Under the pieces are notes generated by a model. That model searched no databases, was not told where the DNA came from, and saw nothing but the letters and a program-made list of their open reading frames with translations. A DNA stretch of 64,000 nt from Sulfurihydrogenibium sp. YO3AOP1 (GTDB lineage: Bacteria > Aquificota > Aquificia > Aquificales > Hydrogenothermaceae). Made by a program: the position numbers and the translations under genes. Shown here piece after piece: positions 42,934 through 51,046 of this stretch; positions within the stretch are counted from its first letter, which is position 1; each line of letters opens with the position of its first letter. The stretch covers positions 1,261,501 to 1,325,500 of the forward strand of contig NC_010730.1 in NCBI RefSeq assembly GCF_000020325.1, in the 5' to 3' direction.

Positions 42934-44058
42934 ATTGTACCTTTCTAAAAACTCCTTTTTAAACTGTTTAAATCTATTTTCTTTTATAGCTTCTCTTATA
43001 TCTTCCATTAGCCTGAGGTAAAATCTTAAATTATGGATGGTTCCGAGTATGTAGGCTGTTATCTCTTCTGCATTGTAAAGATGTCTTAAATATCCTTTTG
43101 AAAAATTTTTACATGTATAACAATCACATAATGGGTCTACTGGCGTCTCGTCAAGTTTGTATTTTGCTGATTTTATGTTGATTTTTCCAAAATGAGTAAA
43201 AAGCGTTCCATTTCTGCCATTTCTGGTAGGCATTACACAGTCAAACATATCAATGCCTCTATCTACACTTTCAAGCAAATCTTCCGGAGTTCCAACACCC
43301 ATTAAGTATCTTGGTTTGTCTTTTGGAAGAAGTGGTGCTATTATCTCGGTCATTGCATACATATATTCTTTTGGTTCACCAACAGATAGACCGCCGATAG
43401 AGTATCCATCCATATCAAGCTCTACAGTCCTAAGTGCACTTTCTCTTCTTAAATCTTCGTAAGTTGACCCTTGAATTATTCCAAATAATGCTTGATTTGG
43501 ATTTTTCTTTGCTTTTTTTGACCTTTCAAGCCATCTGATAGTTCTTTTAAGACTTTCTAAAGCGTATTGATGGCTGGAAGGATAAGGTGGGCATTCATCT
43601 AAAGGCATCATGATATCACTGCCGATTATTTCTTGAATTTCAACGACAAACTCTGGTGTGAAAAAATGCCATGAACCATCTAAATGAGATTTAAACTTTA
43701 CGCCTTCTTCTGTAATTACAACCTGTGCCTTTTGTTTACCTTCTTTCTCCTTTCCGGCTGCTAAAGAAAAAACCTGAAACCCTCCACTGTCTGTTAAAAT
43801 CGGTTTTTGCCAAGATGAAAAATTATGAAGTCCGCCGAATTTCTTTAAAACTTCAAGGCCCGGTCTTAAATATAAATGGTATGTATTTCCAAGAATTATC
43901 TGTGCGTTTATCTCTTCAAGATTTTTCATAGTTATAGCTTTAACTGTTCCCTGGGTACCTACCGGCATAAAGATAGGTGTGTCTATTTCCCCGTGAGGTG
44001 TGTATATCTTTCCAAGTCTTGCGTTGCCATCTTCTTTTAAAAGCTCAAACTTAAACAG
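42919..44058 (-). CDS. tgt: Queuine/preQ1 tRNA-ribosyltransferase (apparent CTG start)
   Basis: Exchanges guanine for preQ1 at the wobble position of certain tRNAs. Motifs are MPVGTQGTVKA, ILGNTYHLYLRPG, LTDSGGFQVFSLA with the active-site Asp, FDCVMPTRNGRNG, and the zinc site CDCYTCKNFS with a late His. The first ATG (43968) would cut off the conserved N-terminus FKFELLKEDGNARLGKIYTP. In that frame no ATG, GTG or TTG exists after the upstream stop. A CTG at 44058-44056 lies 6 bases after CGGAGG and gives a 379-residue protein. CTG is therefore the most likely start. Confidence 0.9.
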   Translation of the reverse strand: MFKFELLKEDGNARLGKIYTPHGEIDTPIFMPVGTQGTVKAITMKNLEEINAQIILGNTYHLYLRPGLEVLKKFGGLHNFSSWQKPILTDSGGFQVFSLAAGKEKEGKQKAQVVITEEGVKFKSHLDGSWHFFTPEFVVEIQEIIGSDIMMPLDECPPYPSSHQYALESLKRTIRWLERSKKAKKNPNQALFGIIQGSTYEDLRRESALRTVELDMDGYSIGGLSVGEPKEYMYAMTEIIAPLLPKDKPRYLMGVGTPEDLLESVDRGIDMFDCVMPTRNGRNGTLFTHFGKINIKSAKYKLDETPVDPLCDCYTCKNFSKGYLRHLYNAEEITAYILGTIHNLRFYLRLMEDIREAIKENRFKQFKKEFLERYNGQSV

Positions 44059-44097
44059 CTTTAACCTCCGTTTTTATAAATTTTTATTAAAATAATA

Positions 44098-44307
44098 AAA
44101 TTCTTAGCCGACTGCGGAATAGCAATAATATTACCTCTCATCTCCTCATCTCTCGCTGAGGTGTTCCAATTTTAACTAAATCCAAAAATTAATTTAACCT
44201 TTTGATCGTCATTCTGAACGAAGTGAAGAATCTCCTCTCTTTCTTACCTATCACTTACTCACTTTACTTTTTTTTAAAAGAGGAGATCCTTCGGCTTGTA
44301 GCCTCAG
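44098..44307. repeat. Dispersed repeat module next to IS110 copy 2
   Basis: A decayed piece (ATTCTTAGCCGACTGCGGAA) is followed by a full module from about 44207: GTCATTCTGAACGAAGTGAA, GAATCTCCTC, a spacer, GAGGAGATCCTTCGG and CCTCAGGATG. The insertion element begins inside the final inverted end. Without it the end would read CCTCAGGATGACGG. Confidence 0.7.
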
Positions 44308-44325
44308 GATGTTCTATGTTAAATG

Positions 44326-45312
44326 TCAAGTACAAAAATTTTCATCAAATGGTCTTTTGCTTTTTAATACACCATATGCTTGCCTTAATAACTTATGTGC
44401 TACAGCCACTAATGCTAATTTTTTAGCCTTACCTTTACTTACTAATCTTTCGTATAATTCTCTGCAGTATTTGTTAAACCTTATTGCTGATAATGCTGCC
44501 ATGTATAATATTTTCCTTGCATATGGATTTCCCATCTTTTTTATCCAGCCACTTTTCTTTACACTCGTTCCACTTTCATGTATACCCGGACTGATTCCTA
44601 TAAAACTCGATATATCTTTTACACTCTTAAATCTTTCAAAATTTCCATATACTGATATTATCATTCCTATAGTCCTATCACTTATACCAGGTATGCTTTT
44701 TAAAAGTTTGTATTCCTCTTGATAATTCTTCTTAGACAATTCTTTTATCTCTTTCTCAAGTTCTTTTATGTTTTTTTCTATTTTTCTAATTAGCTCATCG
44801 TAATATTCTAAATTCTCTTTCAATTTTTTCATTGGTACATAGGTTAACGATTCTCTTTTGTTTCTTAGCATTGTAAGCTGCTGTTGTAGGTCTTCCAATA
44901 TCTTTAGTTTTACTTCTATTTCTTTTTCTACATCTGATTTTGGTTTATAAAGCTCTCCATCGAAAAACGTTCTTCCATATTCTGCAATAAAGAATGAATC
45001 AGCTTTATCTGTTTTAACTCTTGTCATTTTAGCTTCCATAAATTTCTTTATCGAAAATGGATTTATTACTGCTACATTATAGTCATTTTCATACAGATAA
45101 TTAGCAAGCTTTAAATGGTAAACTCCCGTATGCTCCATTATGATAAGCATATCTGACTTTTTAAACTTCTTCAAAAATGGCTTTACTTTCATTTCAAACT
45201 CAACCGGGTCAGATTTAACTTCAAAAGTTTCTTTCTTGTTATCATACAAAACTGTAGCAGTGAATGAGTTTTTAGATACATCAACTCCTATAACAATTTT
45301 GTAGCTGTTCAT
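44326..45312 (-). CDS. IS110-family transposase (DEDD recombinase), copy 2
   Basis: A 328-residue recombinase almost identical to copy 1 apart from a few single changes and one dense cluster. That cluster, near residue 235, reads SPGIHESGTSVKKSGW, the normal form around the predicted catalytic serine. This copy therefore looks competent. The N-terminal RuvC-like domain (GVDVSKNSFTA, KTDKADS) is intact. The start is behind AAAGGAGGT, as in copy 1. Confidence 0.93.
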   Translation of the reverse strand: MNSYKIVIGVDVSKNSFTATVLYDNKKETFEVKSDPVEFEMKVKPFLKKFKKSDMLIIMEHTGVYHLKLANYLYENDYNVAVINPFSIKKFMEAKMTRVKTDKADSFFIAEYGRTFFDGELYKPKSDVEKEIEVKLKILEDLQQQLTMLRNKRESLTYVPMKKLKENLEYYDELIRKIEKNIKELEKEIKELSKKNYQEEYKLLKSIPGISDRTIGMIISVYGNFERFKSVKDISSFIGISPGIHESGTSVKKSGWIKKMGNPYARKILYMAALSAIRFNKYCRELYERLVSKGKAKKLALVAVAHKLLRQAYGVLKSKRPFDENFCT

Positions 45313-45351
45313 AATAGTACCTCCTTTCATAAAATACTTGACATGAAAGAA

Positions 45352-45499
45352 ACTTCCTGATAACCTATCATCGTAGTTAAATACAGGCTTAAAAGCCTAA
45401 TGTTCTGATTCAGGTTTTAGGAAGTAGAGGAAGGACAGTCTAAAACATTCTACAGCGGTCTTAAAAGACCAATGACAAACACTTGATCTGTCCTTCCTT
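45352..45499 (-). ncRNA. Putative bridge RNA of IS110 copy 2
   Basis: Same two-stem layout as copy 1. The donor loop is identical, with AGAACAT (45406-45400) and TACGATG (45375-45369). The target loop differs: the left guide region reads TTTGTCATT (45479-45471) and the right one GCTGTAGAATG (45456-45446) instead of GATCAGGATG. The right guide therefore specifies CATTCTACAGC, close to the CATTCTGCAGC form of the dispersed repeat, and no longer matches the CATCCTGAG at which this copy sits. Confidence 0.78.
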
Positions 45500-45662
45500 T
45501 TTTCTCCCATGTCTATAATTATTATAAAACTTATTCTCTTATAGTTTAAAAAATTTTTAGTATATTTAATATACGATGACGGAATCAAGGTAAAGTTATA
45601 TTTATATATGTATTTTACAGCTTGCAAAAATTTTTCCGGCACTCTCAGCCTTTCGCCATATT

Positions 45663-46895
45663 TTACAACTTAGAAAGTAAAACATCTATTAAATCTTCTT
45701 CGTTTATAAATATCTCCTGGTCGCCTGATGTCATATCTTTAAGCTCTAATTTATCAGATACAAAAATTACATACTTAGCATTAAATTTATTTGCTGTTTT
45801 TAGCATTGATTTTAAACTTCCTTCTTTTAAGAGTAGCTCTGTTTGAATATGCTTTTCTCTTGTCTTTTCTGAAAGTTTTAAAGCTTGTATATAATAATTT
45901 TGGTTTAAAGGAATGATTACGATTAATGGTTTTTCCGGTGGTAGGTCTTTGACTAATAAGATAAGTCTCTCTATACCTGCTGCAAAGCCAAGCGCTGGCG
46001 TTGGTGGTCCTCCAAGTTGTTCTGCAAGATTATCATATCTTCCACCTGCTGCAATTGTTCCCTGAGAACCTATTTCTTGAGAGATAAACTCAAAAACAGT
46101 ATGTGTGTAATAATCAAGACCCCTAACAAGTCTTGGATTTTCTATAAAATCAACGCCGATAGCTTTTAAGCTTTCTTTTATCTTTTCAAATCTTTCTATT
46201 GCTTCTTTTGAAAGGCTTTCTGTTATTTTTGGTGCATCTTTTGTTATCTCTTTACAGCTTTCTACTTTGCAATCTAAAACTCTAAGTGGATTTTCATGAA
46301 TTCTTCTTCTGCAGTCTTGACATAAAGAGTTTTCATATTTTTTTAAGTATTCAATCAGCTTTGATATATACTCTTTTCTTGATTGAAAATCGCCAAGTGT
46401 GTTTATTTCAAGTCTAAAATCTATTTTAAGATATTTAAGTATTTTATAAACCATGCTGATAAGCTCAACATCTGCCAAGTATGATGAAACTCCGAATATT
46501 TCTGCTCCGATTTGATGAAACTGTCTATATCTTCCTGCTTGTGGTCTTTCGTATCTAAACATTGCTCCTTCATAAAATAGCTTATGGTATCCACCTTCTG
46601 CATACATCTTTTCTTCTATGTAAGCTCTAACGCAACCTGCTGTACCTTCTGGTCTAAGTGCAACTTCTCTACCGCCTTTATCTGTAAAAATGTACATCTC
46701 TTTTTGAACTATATCCGTAGCCTCACCAACAGACCTTTTGAATAACGATATATCTTCAACATAAGGAAGGATTATTTCTTGGAAGTTGTAATCTAAAAAT
46801 GTTTTTCTGAATGTTTCTACTATGTATCTGTATTTTTTTGCATTTTCTCCGTATATATCCTGAAATCCTCTGATTTTTTGGAATTTTTCCAACAT
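45663..46895 (-). CDS. hisS: Histidyl-tRNA synthetase
   Basis: A 410-residue class II aminoacyl-tRNA synthetase. Motif 2 is MFRYERPQAGRYRQFHQIGAE, the histidine-specific loop is LVRGLDYYTHTVFE, and motif 3 is ALGFAAGIERL. A C-terminal anticodon-binding domain follows. Its ATG overlaps the thiS stop (TAATG). It is the last gene of a minus-strand operon beginning with mtnB. IS110 copy 2 sits 85 bases beyond its stop. Confidence 0.96.
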   Translation of the reverse strand: MLEKFQKIRGFQDIYGENAKKYRYIVETFRKTFLDYNFQEIILPYVEDISLFKRSVGEATDIVQKEMYIFTDKGGREVALRPEGTAGCVRAYIEEKMYAEGGYHKLFYEGAMFRYERPQAGRYRQFHQIGAEIFGVSSYLADVELISMVYKILKYLKIDFRLEINTLGDFQSRKEYISKLIEYLKKYENSLCQDCRRRIHENPLRVLDCKVESCKEITKDAPKITESLSKEAIERFEKIKESLKAIGVDFIENPRLVRGLDYYTHTVFEFISQEIGSQGTIAAGGRYDNLAEQLGGPPTPALGFAAGIERLILLVKDLPPEKPLIVIIPLNQNYYIQALKLSEKTREKHIQTELLLKEGSLKSMLKTANKFNAKYVIFVSDKLELKDMTSGDQEIFINEEDLIDVLLSKL

Positions 46896-47098
46896 TAGCC
46901 TCCGCCAACAAAATGAACTATCTCAACCTTGTCTCCATCTTTTAAAATAAATGTATCATACTCACTTTTTGGAATTACATCAAAGCCTACTGCAACGGCA
47001 AAATTTGGCGCTTTTATTTGTAGCTCTTTTACTAATTCTGATATTGTCATCTGCTCTTTATCAAACTCTTTTAAAACGCCGTTTATATACAGCTTCAT
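46895..47098 (-). CDS. thiS: Sulfur carrier protein ThiS
   Basis: A 67-residue ubiquitin-like protein ending in Gly-Gly (HFVGGG), the site that carries thiocarboxylate sulfur for thiazole formation in thiamine synthesis. MKLYINGVLKEF at the start and VEIVHFVGGG at the end are typical. The usual partners thiG and thiF are not adjacent. thiC is elsewhere in the window under a TPP riboswitch. Confidence 0.9.
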   Translation of the reverse strand: MKLYINGVLKEFDKEQMTISELVKELQIKAPNFAVAVGFDVIPKSEYDTFILKDGDKVEIVHFVGGG

Positions 47099-47107
47099 AC
47101 GAACACC

Positions 47108-47875
47108 TCACATACCTATGATGTTATAACCTGCGTCAACATGTAATATTTCTCCTGTTATGCCGGACGATAAATCAGAACATAAAAATAATGCTGCTTT
47201 CCCAACTTCTTCTATGCTTACGTTTCTTTTAAGTGGCGCTCTTTCAGCTGATATTTTTTGAATTTCGCTAAAATCTGAAATTCCCATTGCTGCTAAGGTC
47301 TTGATTGGTCCGGCTGATATACAGTTAACTCTTATACCTTTTTCTCCAAGATCTCTTGCAAGATATTTTACAGATGCCTCTAACGCTGCTTTTGCAACGC
47401 CCATGACGTTATAATTATAAACAACCTTTTCAGCACCGTAATATGACAGCGTTAATAAACTTGCACCTTCATTTAGTATTGGTAAAAATTCCCTTGCTAT
47501 GGCTGTAAATGAGTAAACGCTTATATCCATAGCCTGTAAAAATGACTGTCTATTAACAGTATAATAGTAATCTTTTAAATATTCTTTGTTCGCAAAGGCT
47601 ATTGAGTGAACGATTATATCAACGCTACCCCACTTTTCTTTAACAGCTTCAAACAAACTTTTAATCTCTTCATCCTTAGAAACATCGCATTTAACAACAA
47701 GGTCGGAATTAAACTCTTGAGCTATTGGTCTAACTCTTTTTTCTATCCTCTCATCAAGATAATTAAATCCAAGTATAGCTCCGTTTTCATAGAAAATCTT
47801 GGCTATTCCGTAAGCTATACTTTTATCGTTAGCTACTCCAAGGATCAATACTTTTTTGTTCTCTAAAATCTTCAC
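47108..47875 (-). CDS. fabI: Enoyl-[acyl-carrier-protein] reductase (NADH)
   Basis: A 255-residue reductase for the last step of each fatty acid elongation cycle. The N-terminal motif VLILGVANDKSIAYGIAK is the FabI form of the Rossmann loop. The catalytic YYGAEKVVYNYNVMGVAKA holds Tyr and Lys with FabI spacing. A GTG start behind GGAGG places its beginning inside the end of the DUF2628-like gene, an overlap of 47 bases. Confidence 0.95.
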   Translation of the reverse strand: MKILENKKVLILGVANDKSIAYGIAKIFYENGAILGFNYLDERIEKRVRPIAQEFNSDLVVKCDVSKDEEIKSLFEAVKEKWGSVDIIVHSIAFANKEYLKDYYYTVNRQSFLQAMDISVYSFTAIAREFLPILNEGASLLTLSYYGAEKVVYNYNVMGVAKAALEASVKYLARDLGEKGIRVNCISAGPIKTLAAMGISDFSEIQKISAERAPLKRNVSIEEVGKAALFLCSDLSSGITGEILHVDAGYNIIGM

Positions 47876-48341
47876 TTTTATCCTCCATTCCGTATTCTAT
47901 GATAGATGATGCTACTAAATACATCAATCCTATACCGATCGCAGTAAAATAACTTGCTCCACCTTGTCTTGCAAGTTCAATATAAAGATTTTTTTCATCT
48001 ATTATTTTACTTTTTATCTCTTGAACCTTTGATTTTGCATATTCATAGTATAAATAGTTTCCAAACATTCCTATGAATGTTGAAATAGCTAAATTTGTCA
48101 AACCTATGATTAAAGGATCTGTATTCATTTTTATTTGAATAGTTTGAAGTATAAGACTGAAAATCATAAACCCAAAAGCATGCGGATACATTTTTCTATA
48201 TCCAAACCACAAAAGACCAAAGAAAAAAGCTGCCCAGTTCCAGCTTATTTTATTTTCTGAAATCTCTTCCCATTTAGATATATAGTAATCTGCATTTTTC
48301 CCAACAAATATTCTTAGCTCTTCTCTCTCTTGCTGGGTCAT
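47829..48341 (-). CDS. DUF2628-like membrane protein
   Basis: A 170-residue protein. A soluble N-terminal part is followed by KISWNWAAFFFGLLWFGYRK, the aromatic motif typical of DUF2628 proteins, then about four membrane helices. The function of the family is unknown. Its ATG comes directly after the mtnD stop, and its 3' end overlaps fabI by 47 bases. Confidence 0.75.
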   Translation of the reverse strand: MTQQEREELRIFVGKNADYYISKWEEISENKISWNWAAFFFGLLWFGYRKMYPHAFGFMIFSLILQTIQIKMNTDPLIIGLTNLAISTFIGMFGNYLYYEYAKSKVQEIKSKIIDEKNLYIELARQGGASYFTAIGIGLMYLVASSIIEYGMEDKSEDFREQKSIDPWSS

Positions 48342-48881
48342 TTAGTCCCTCATAGTTGCTGTTTCATTTTCATTGTAAATAGCTTCCCAACCTGCAGGTG
48401 TTTTGAAAACTCTTATACATTTTATTTTTCTGTTTTCGTCAAGCTCAAACCAGTGTCTTGCTCCCGCCGGCACAACGATTAACTCCCCAGCTTCTACATG
48501 AATATCTACAATATCATCTTCTATTTTTACCGGAAATATACCACTACCATCAACTACAAATCTAACTTCATCATCTATATGGTGATGCTCTCTTTTAAAT
48601 TTAGCCATTAGACCATCAAGATTTGGAGTTTTTTCAGATAAAACAACTATATCTTCTGTAATGTATCCCATTTTTTCTTTCAATTCTTTTAATTCTTTTT
48701 CGTATGCTTGGATTATGGCTTTTGAGTTTTCTTCATCTATGTCGTAATTTTTTCTAACATCTTCCGGAAGTCTATCAACGCCCCAAACGTCATAAACTAC
48801 ACCATACTGAGACAAAAATGATTTTATCTCTTCGGGATTTTCTATTACCTTACCGTTTTTTCTGAAAACTAATCTTGCCAT
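48342..48881 (-). CDS. mtnD: Acireductone dioxygenase
   Basis: A 179-residue cupin enzyme of the methionine salvage pathway, which oxidises acireductone to the methionine precursor keto acid. Metal ligands are in EHHHIDDEVRFVVDGSG and GARHWFELDEN (His, His, Glu, His). AGGAGG precedes the ATG. Together with mtnB in the same operon it supports salvage of methylthioadenosine. metK is 8 kb away in the window. Confidence 0.92.
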   Translation of the reverse strand: MARLVFRKNGKVIENPEEIKSFLSQYGVVYDVWGVDRLPEDVRKNYDIDEENSKAIIQAYEKELKELKEKMGYITEDIVVLSEKTPNLDGLMAKFKREHHHIDDEVRFVVDGSGIFPVKIEDDIVDIHVEAGELIVVPAGARHWFELDENRKIKCIRVFKTPAGWEAIYNENETATMRD

Positions 48882-48892
48882 ATCTAAACCTC

Positions 48893-49414
48893 CTAAGTAT
48901 TATTTTCAAGCCACGGTTCATGTTCTAAAATTTGCTCAAATGTATATGGACATTTTTTTGGAAAATCTTCTTCTGTTGGTAATTTGTCAAAATATTTTTT
49001 AGCTAAATGGTAATTCTCTGGTTTTCTAAACCATTTAACCAGCTTTTTAACAGCTTTATACCAAGCTGAATCTATCTCTTGCTGTGCTTTTCTTTTTAAG
49101 GAAGGTATTTCTTTAAATAACCATTCCAATTCAACTCTTGCATTATCTATGCTATTAATCCAGCTATTTCCCATATTTTCATTTTCTCTAAAATGTTCAT
49201 ACTTGTATAGATGCTCCAAAACAATAGCTATAAAGCTGACAGCACTATCTAAATATCTTCTGCCCATATCCTCTATTTCCTCTAAAAGATTTTCCCAATC
49301 TACTAAATCAAACTCCTTGTTTTTAAGAAGTTCTAAGTTTTCCATTACCCATAGGTAAAAATCTCTATCATAAAGCTGTTTCAATTCTTCTTTGTTTACA
49401 ATTTGTGTACCCAT
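48893..49414 (-). CDS. DUF29 family protein, paralogue 2
   Basis: A 173-residue DUF29 protein with LYDRDFYLWVMENLELLKNK, DWENLLEEIEDMGRRYL and the C-terminal FPKKCPYTFEQILEHEPW. It follows its tandem paralogue after 3 bases, behind GGAGGAG. Its place between mtnB and mtnD is unusual. No function is known. Confidence 0.85.
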   Translation of the reverse strand: MGTQIVNKEELKQLYDRDFYLWVMENLELLKNKEFDLVDWENLLEEIEDMGRRYLDSAVSFIAIVLEHLYKYEHFRENENMGNSWINSIDNARVELEWLFKEIPSLKRKAQQEIDSAWYKAVKKLVKWFRKPENYHLAKKYFDKLPTEEDFPKKCPYTFEQILEHEPWLENNT

Positions 49415-49417
49415 TTT

Positions 49418-49930
49418 TTACTCCTCCAAATCTTTTAACCACGGCTTATAGTCTAAAATCTGCTCAATCGTATAAGGACGCCTTTCTGGAAAATCTTTTC
49501 CTGTTGGAATTCTACCAAAATATTTTATTGCTAAATACAAGTTCTCTGGATCCTCAAACCAATTTACCAATCTTCTTACGGCACTTTTCCATGCTAAATC
49601 AATTTCTTCCTTAGCTTTTCTTTTTAAAGAAGGACTATTATCAAACAGCTCTTTTAATTGAATTATTGAAGTGTTTATACTTCTAACCCAACCATTACCC
49701 ATACTATTATTTTCTTTAAAGTTTTCCCATTTATATAAATGCTCTAAAATAACAGCCATAAAACTAATCACGCTTCTAAGCTCACTTCTTTTTATACTTT
49801 CAAGCTCCTCAATCACATTCTCCCAATCTACCAAATCAAACTCTTTATTTTTAAGAAGTTCTATATTTTCTGTAATCCACTGATAAAAGTCTTTCTCATA
49901 CAACTCTTTTAAATTTGCTAAAGTTTTCAT
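49418..49930 (-). CDS. DUF29 family protein, paralogue 3
   Basis: A 170-residue DUF29 protein, the most similar to its neighbour at 48.9 kb (shared WITENIELLKNKEFDLVDWE, MGNGW, FPERRPYTIEQIL). The tandem pair looks like a local duplication. AGAGGTAAAAA precedes the ATG. It lies 10 bases after mtnB. Confidence 0.85.
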   Translation of the reverse strand: MKTLANLKELYEKDFYQWITENIELLKNKEFDLVDWENVIEELESIKRSELRSVISFMAVILEHLYKWENFKENNSMGNGWVRSINTSIIQLKELFDNSPSLKRKAKEEIDLAWKSAVRRLVNWFEDPENLYLAIKYFGRIPTGKDFPERRPYTIEQILDYKPWLKDLEE

Positions 49931-49940
49931 TTTTTACCTC

Positions 49941-50588
49941 TTACCAAATATCTTTACTACCTTTAAATATAATTAAATTTTTCATCAGCTCAAACATAAA
50001 CTCAAATGCTTCAACATGTCTTTTTGCTTCAAATTCATCCCTTCCCCAGCAATAAATTCCATGAGTTTTAATCAATACTGCCGGAACATCCGGATTTATA
50101 GCTTTTCCAGCCTCTTCAGCAAGCTTTTTTAAATCAAAAAAGTTATCAACTATCGGAACTTCTATTTCTGCGTTTTCTTTCCAAATATCAAGTGCTTTTA
50201 TCATCTCTAAATCCTTTATTTTTACTTTTCCATCTTCAAAGTAAACATAAGATATAAAATTGTTTGCTGGCGTATGAACATGAATAACACAACCAGCATC
50301 AGTTTTTTGATATATATAAGAATGAACCATCGTTTCTGCCGAAGGTTTCATTTTTGTTTTTTCAACAGGTTTGCCATCTTTGTCAACAAAAATCACATCT
50401 TCATGTGTAACAGTTCCCTTATCTTTACCTGATGTAGTAACTGCAAATATAAGCGGGTCATCATGAAGCTTGTAAGATAAATTTCCGCTTGTTGCAGGAA
50501 AAAATCCTTTATTGTATAGTTTGATTTTTAAATCATTTAAAACATTTACAGCCTTTTGTTTTTCTTCTTGATATAATCTCTCCGGCAT
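49941..50588 (-). CDS. mtnB: Methylthioribulose-1-phosphate dehydratase
   Basis: A 215-residue class II aldolase-family enzyme of methionine salvage. It shows FFPATSGNLSYKL, VTTSGKDKG, the zinc-site CVIHVHTPA and a C-terminal IKTHGIYCWG. Together these fit MtnB better than fuculose aldolase. mtnD in the same operon supports this. It is the first gene of the minus-strand operon and has GAGGT upstream. Confidence 0.9.
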   Translation of the reverse strand: MPERLYQEEKQKAVNVLNDLKIKLYNKGFFPATSGNLSYKLHDDPLIFAVTTSGKDKGTVTHEDVIFVDKDGKPVEKTKMKPSAETMVHSYIYQKTDAGCVIHVHTPANNFISYVYFEDGKVKIKDLEMIKALDIWKENAEIEVPIVDNFFDLKKLAEEAGKAINPDVPAVLIKTHGIYCWGRDEFEAKRHVEAFEFMFELMKNLIIFKGSKDIW

Positions 50589-50960
50589 AAGATTAACCTC
50601 TTAAGTCATTTAAAAATTAGAAATTATAATTTTATCACAATAGAAGTTAAGCTTTTGGTGATAATAGTGTTGAAAAATTTTTGTAAGTTTACTTTTTCTT
50701 GTCATCATGAAGACTTTAGTCCAAAAGATCTTCTTTTTTAAAGAAGGTGAGAAAGTGAATAAGCAAGAGGTAAAAAGGAGGAGATTCTTCGCTTCGCTCA
50801 GAATGACAGAATAGGGGCATGAAGGCTGAGATTGTTCACCGGCTTCAGAATGACGACGTTGATTTTTGGAACAGTCTCATTTTTGATTAATAACCTTAAA
50901 TTTTCATGCTACAATATCTTATCATATATACCAAACTTTAATTTAAGCTTATTGCAAAAA
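50589..50960. repeat. Repeat-filled gap
   Basis: A well preserved module spans about 50703-50810, from GTCATCATGAAGACTTTAGT through GGTGAGAAAGTGAATAAGC to CGCTTCGCTCAGAATGACAG. Further pieces follow (CACCGGCTTCAGAATGACGA, TTGATTTTTGGAACAGTCTC). No gene is supported. Confidence 0.68.
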
Positions 50961-51013
50961 GGGGATTGGATAGCGTAGTTAACAGGTCAGTTCTCCTGCT
51001 TTACGAGACTATG
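50961..51013 (+). ncRNA. Structured leader upstream of dedA, class unknown
   Basis: A GC-richer island in an AT-rich leader. Nested pairs can be drawn: ATAG (50970-50973) with CTAT (51009-51012), GTA (50975-50977) with TAC (51002-51004), and CAGG (50983-50986) with CCTG (50995-50998), with internal loops C/GAGA and GTTAA/CTT. It ends about 34 bases before the TTG start of dedA. It may be a riboswitch-like or protein-binding leader. It matches no class that I can name. Confidence 0.35.
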
Positions 51014-51046
51014 TAAATTTAAAATTTTAAAGTTTAAGGAGCCAAT

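Larger units (their letters stand above)
44308..45578 (-). mobile_element. IS110-family insertion sequence, copy 2 (inverted)
   Basis: Same element as copy 1 in opposite orientation, 1,271 bases against 1,270. The extra base is in the target-guide loop of the leader. In element orientation the restored empty site is CCGTCATCCTGAGGC, the same position in a repeat-module end as for copy 1. Because the two copies are inverted and about 30 kb apart, recombination between them could flip the segment in between. Confidence 0.88.

Noticed and set aside
42919-43968. tgt starting at ATG 43968
   Set aside because: It would remove about 30 conserved residues, and no ribosome site stands in front of it.
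44202-44426. 74-codon plus-strand frame before IS110 copy 2
   Set aside because: It spans repeat sequence and the IS end, antisense to the transposase gene.
50961-51013. tRNA or fluoride-type riboswitch before dedA
   Set aside because: No T arm or acceptor stem can be formed, and the sequence lacks the conserved fluoride-aptamer core; only an unclassified structured leader is supported.
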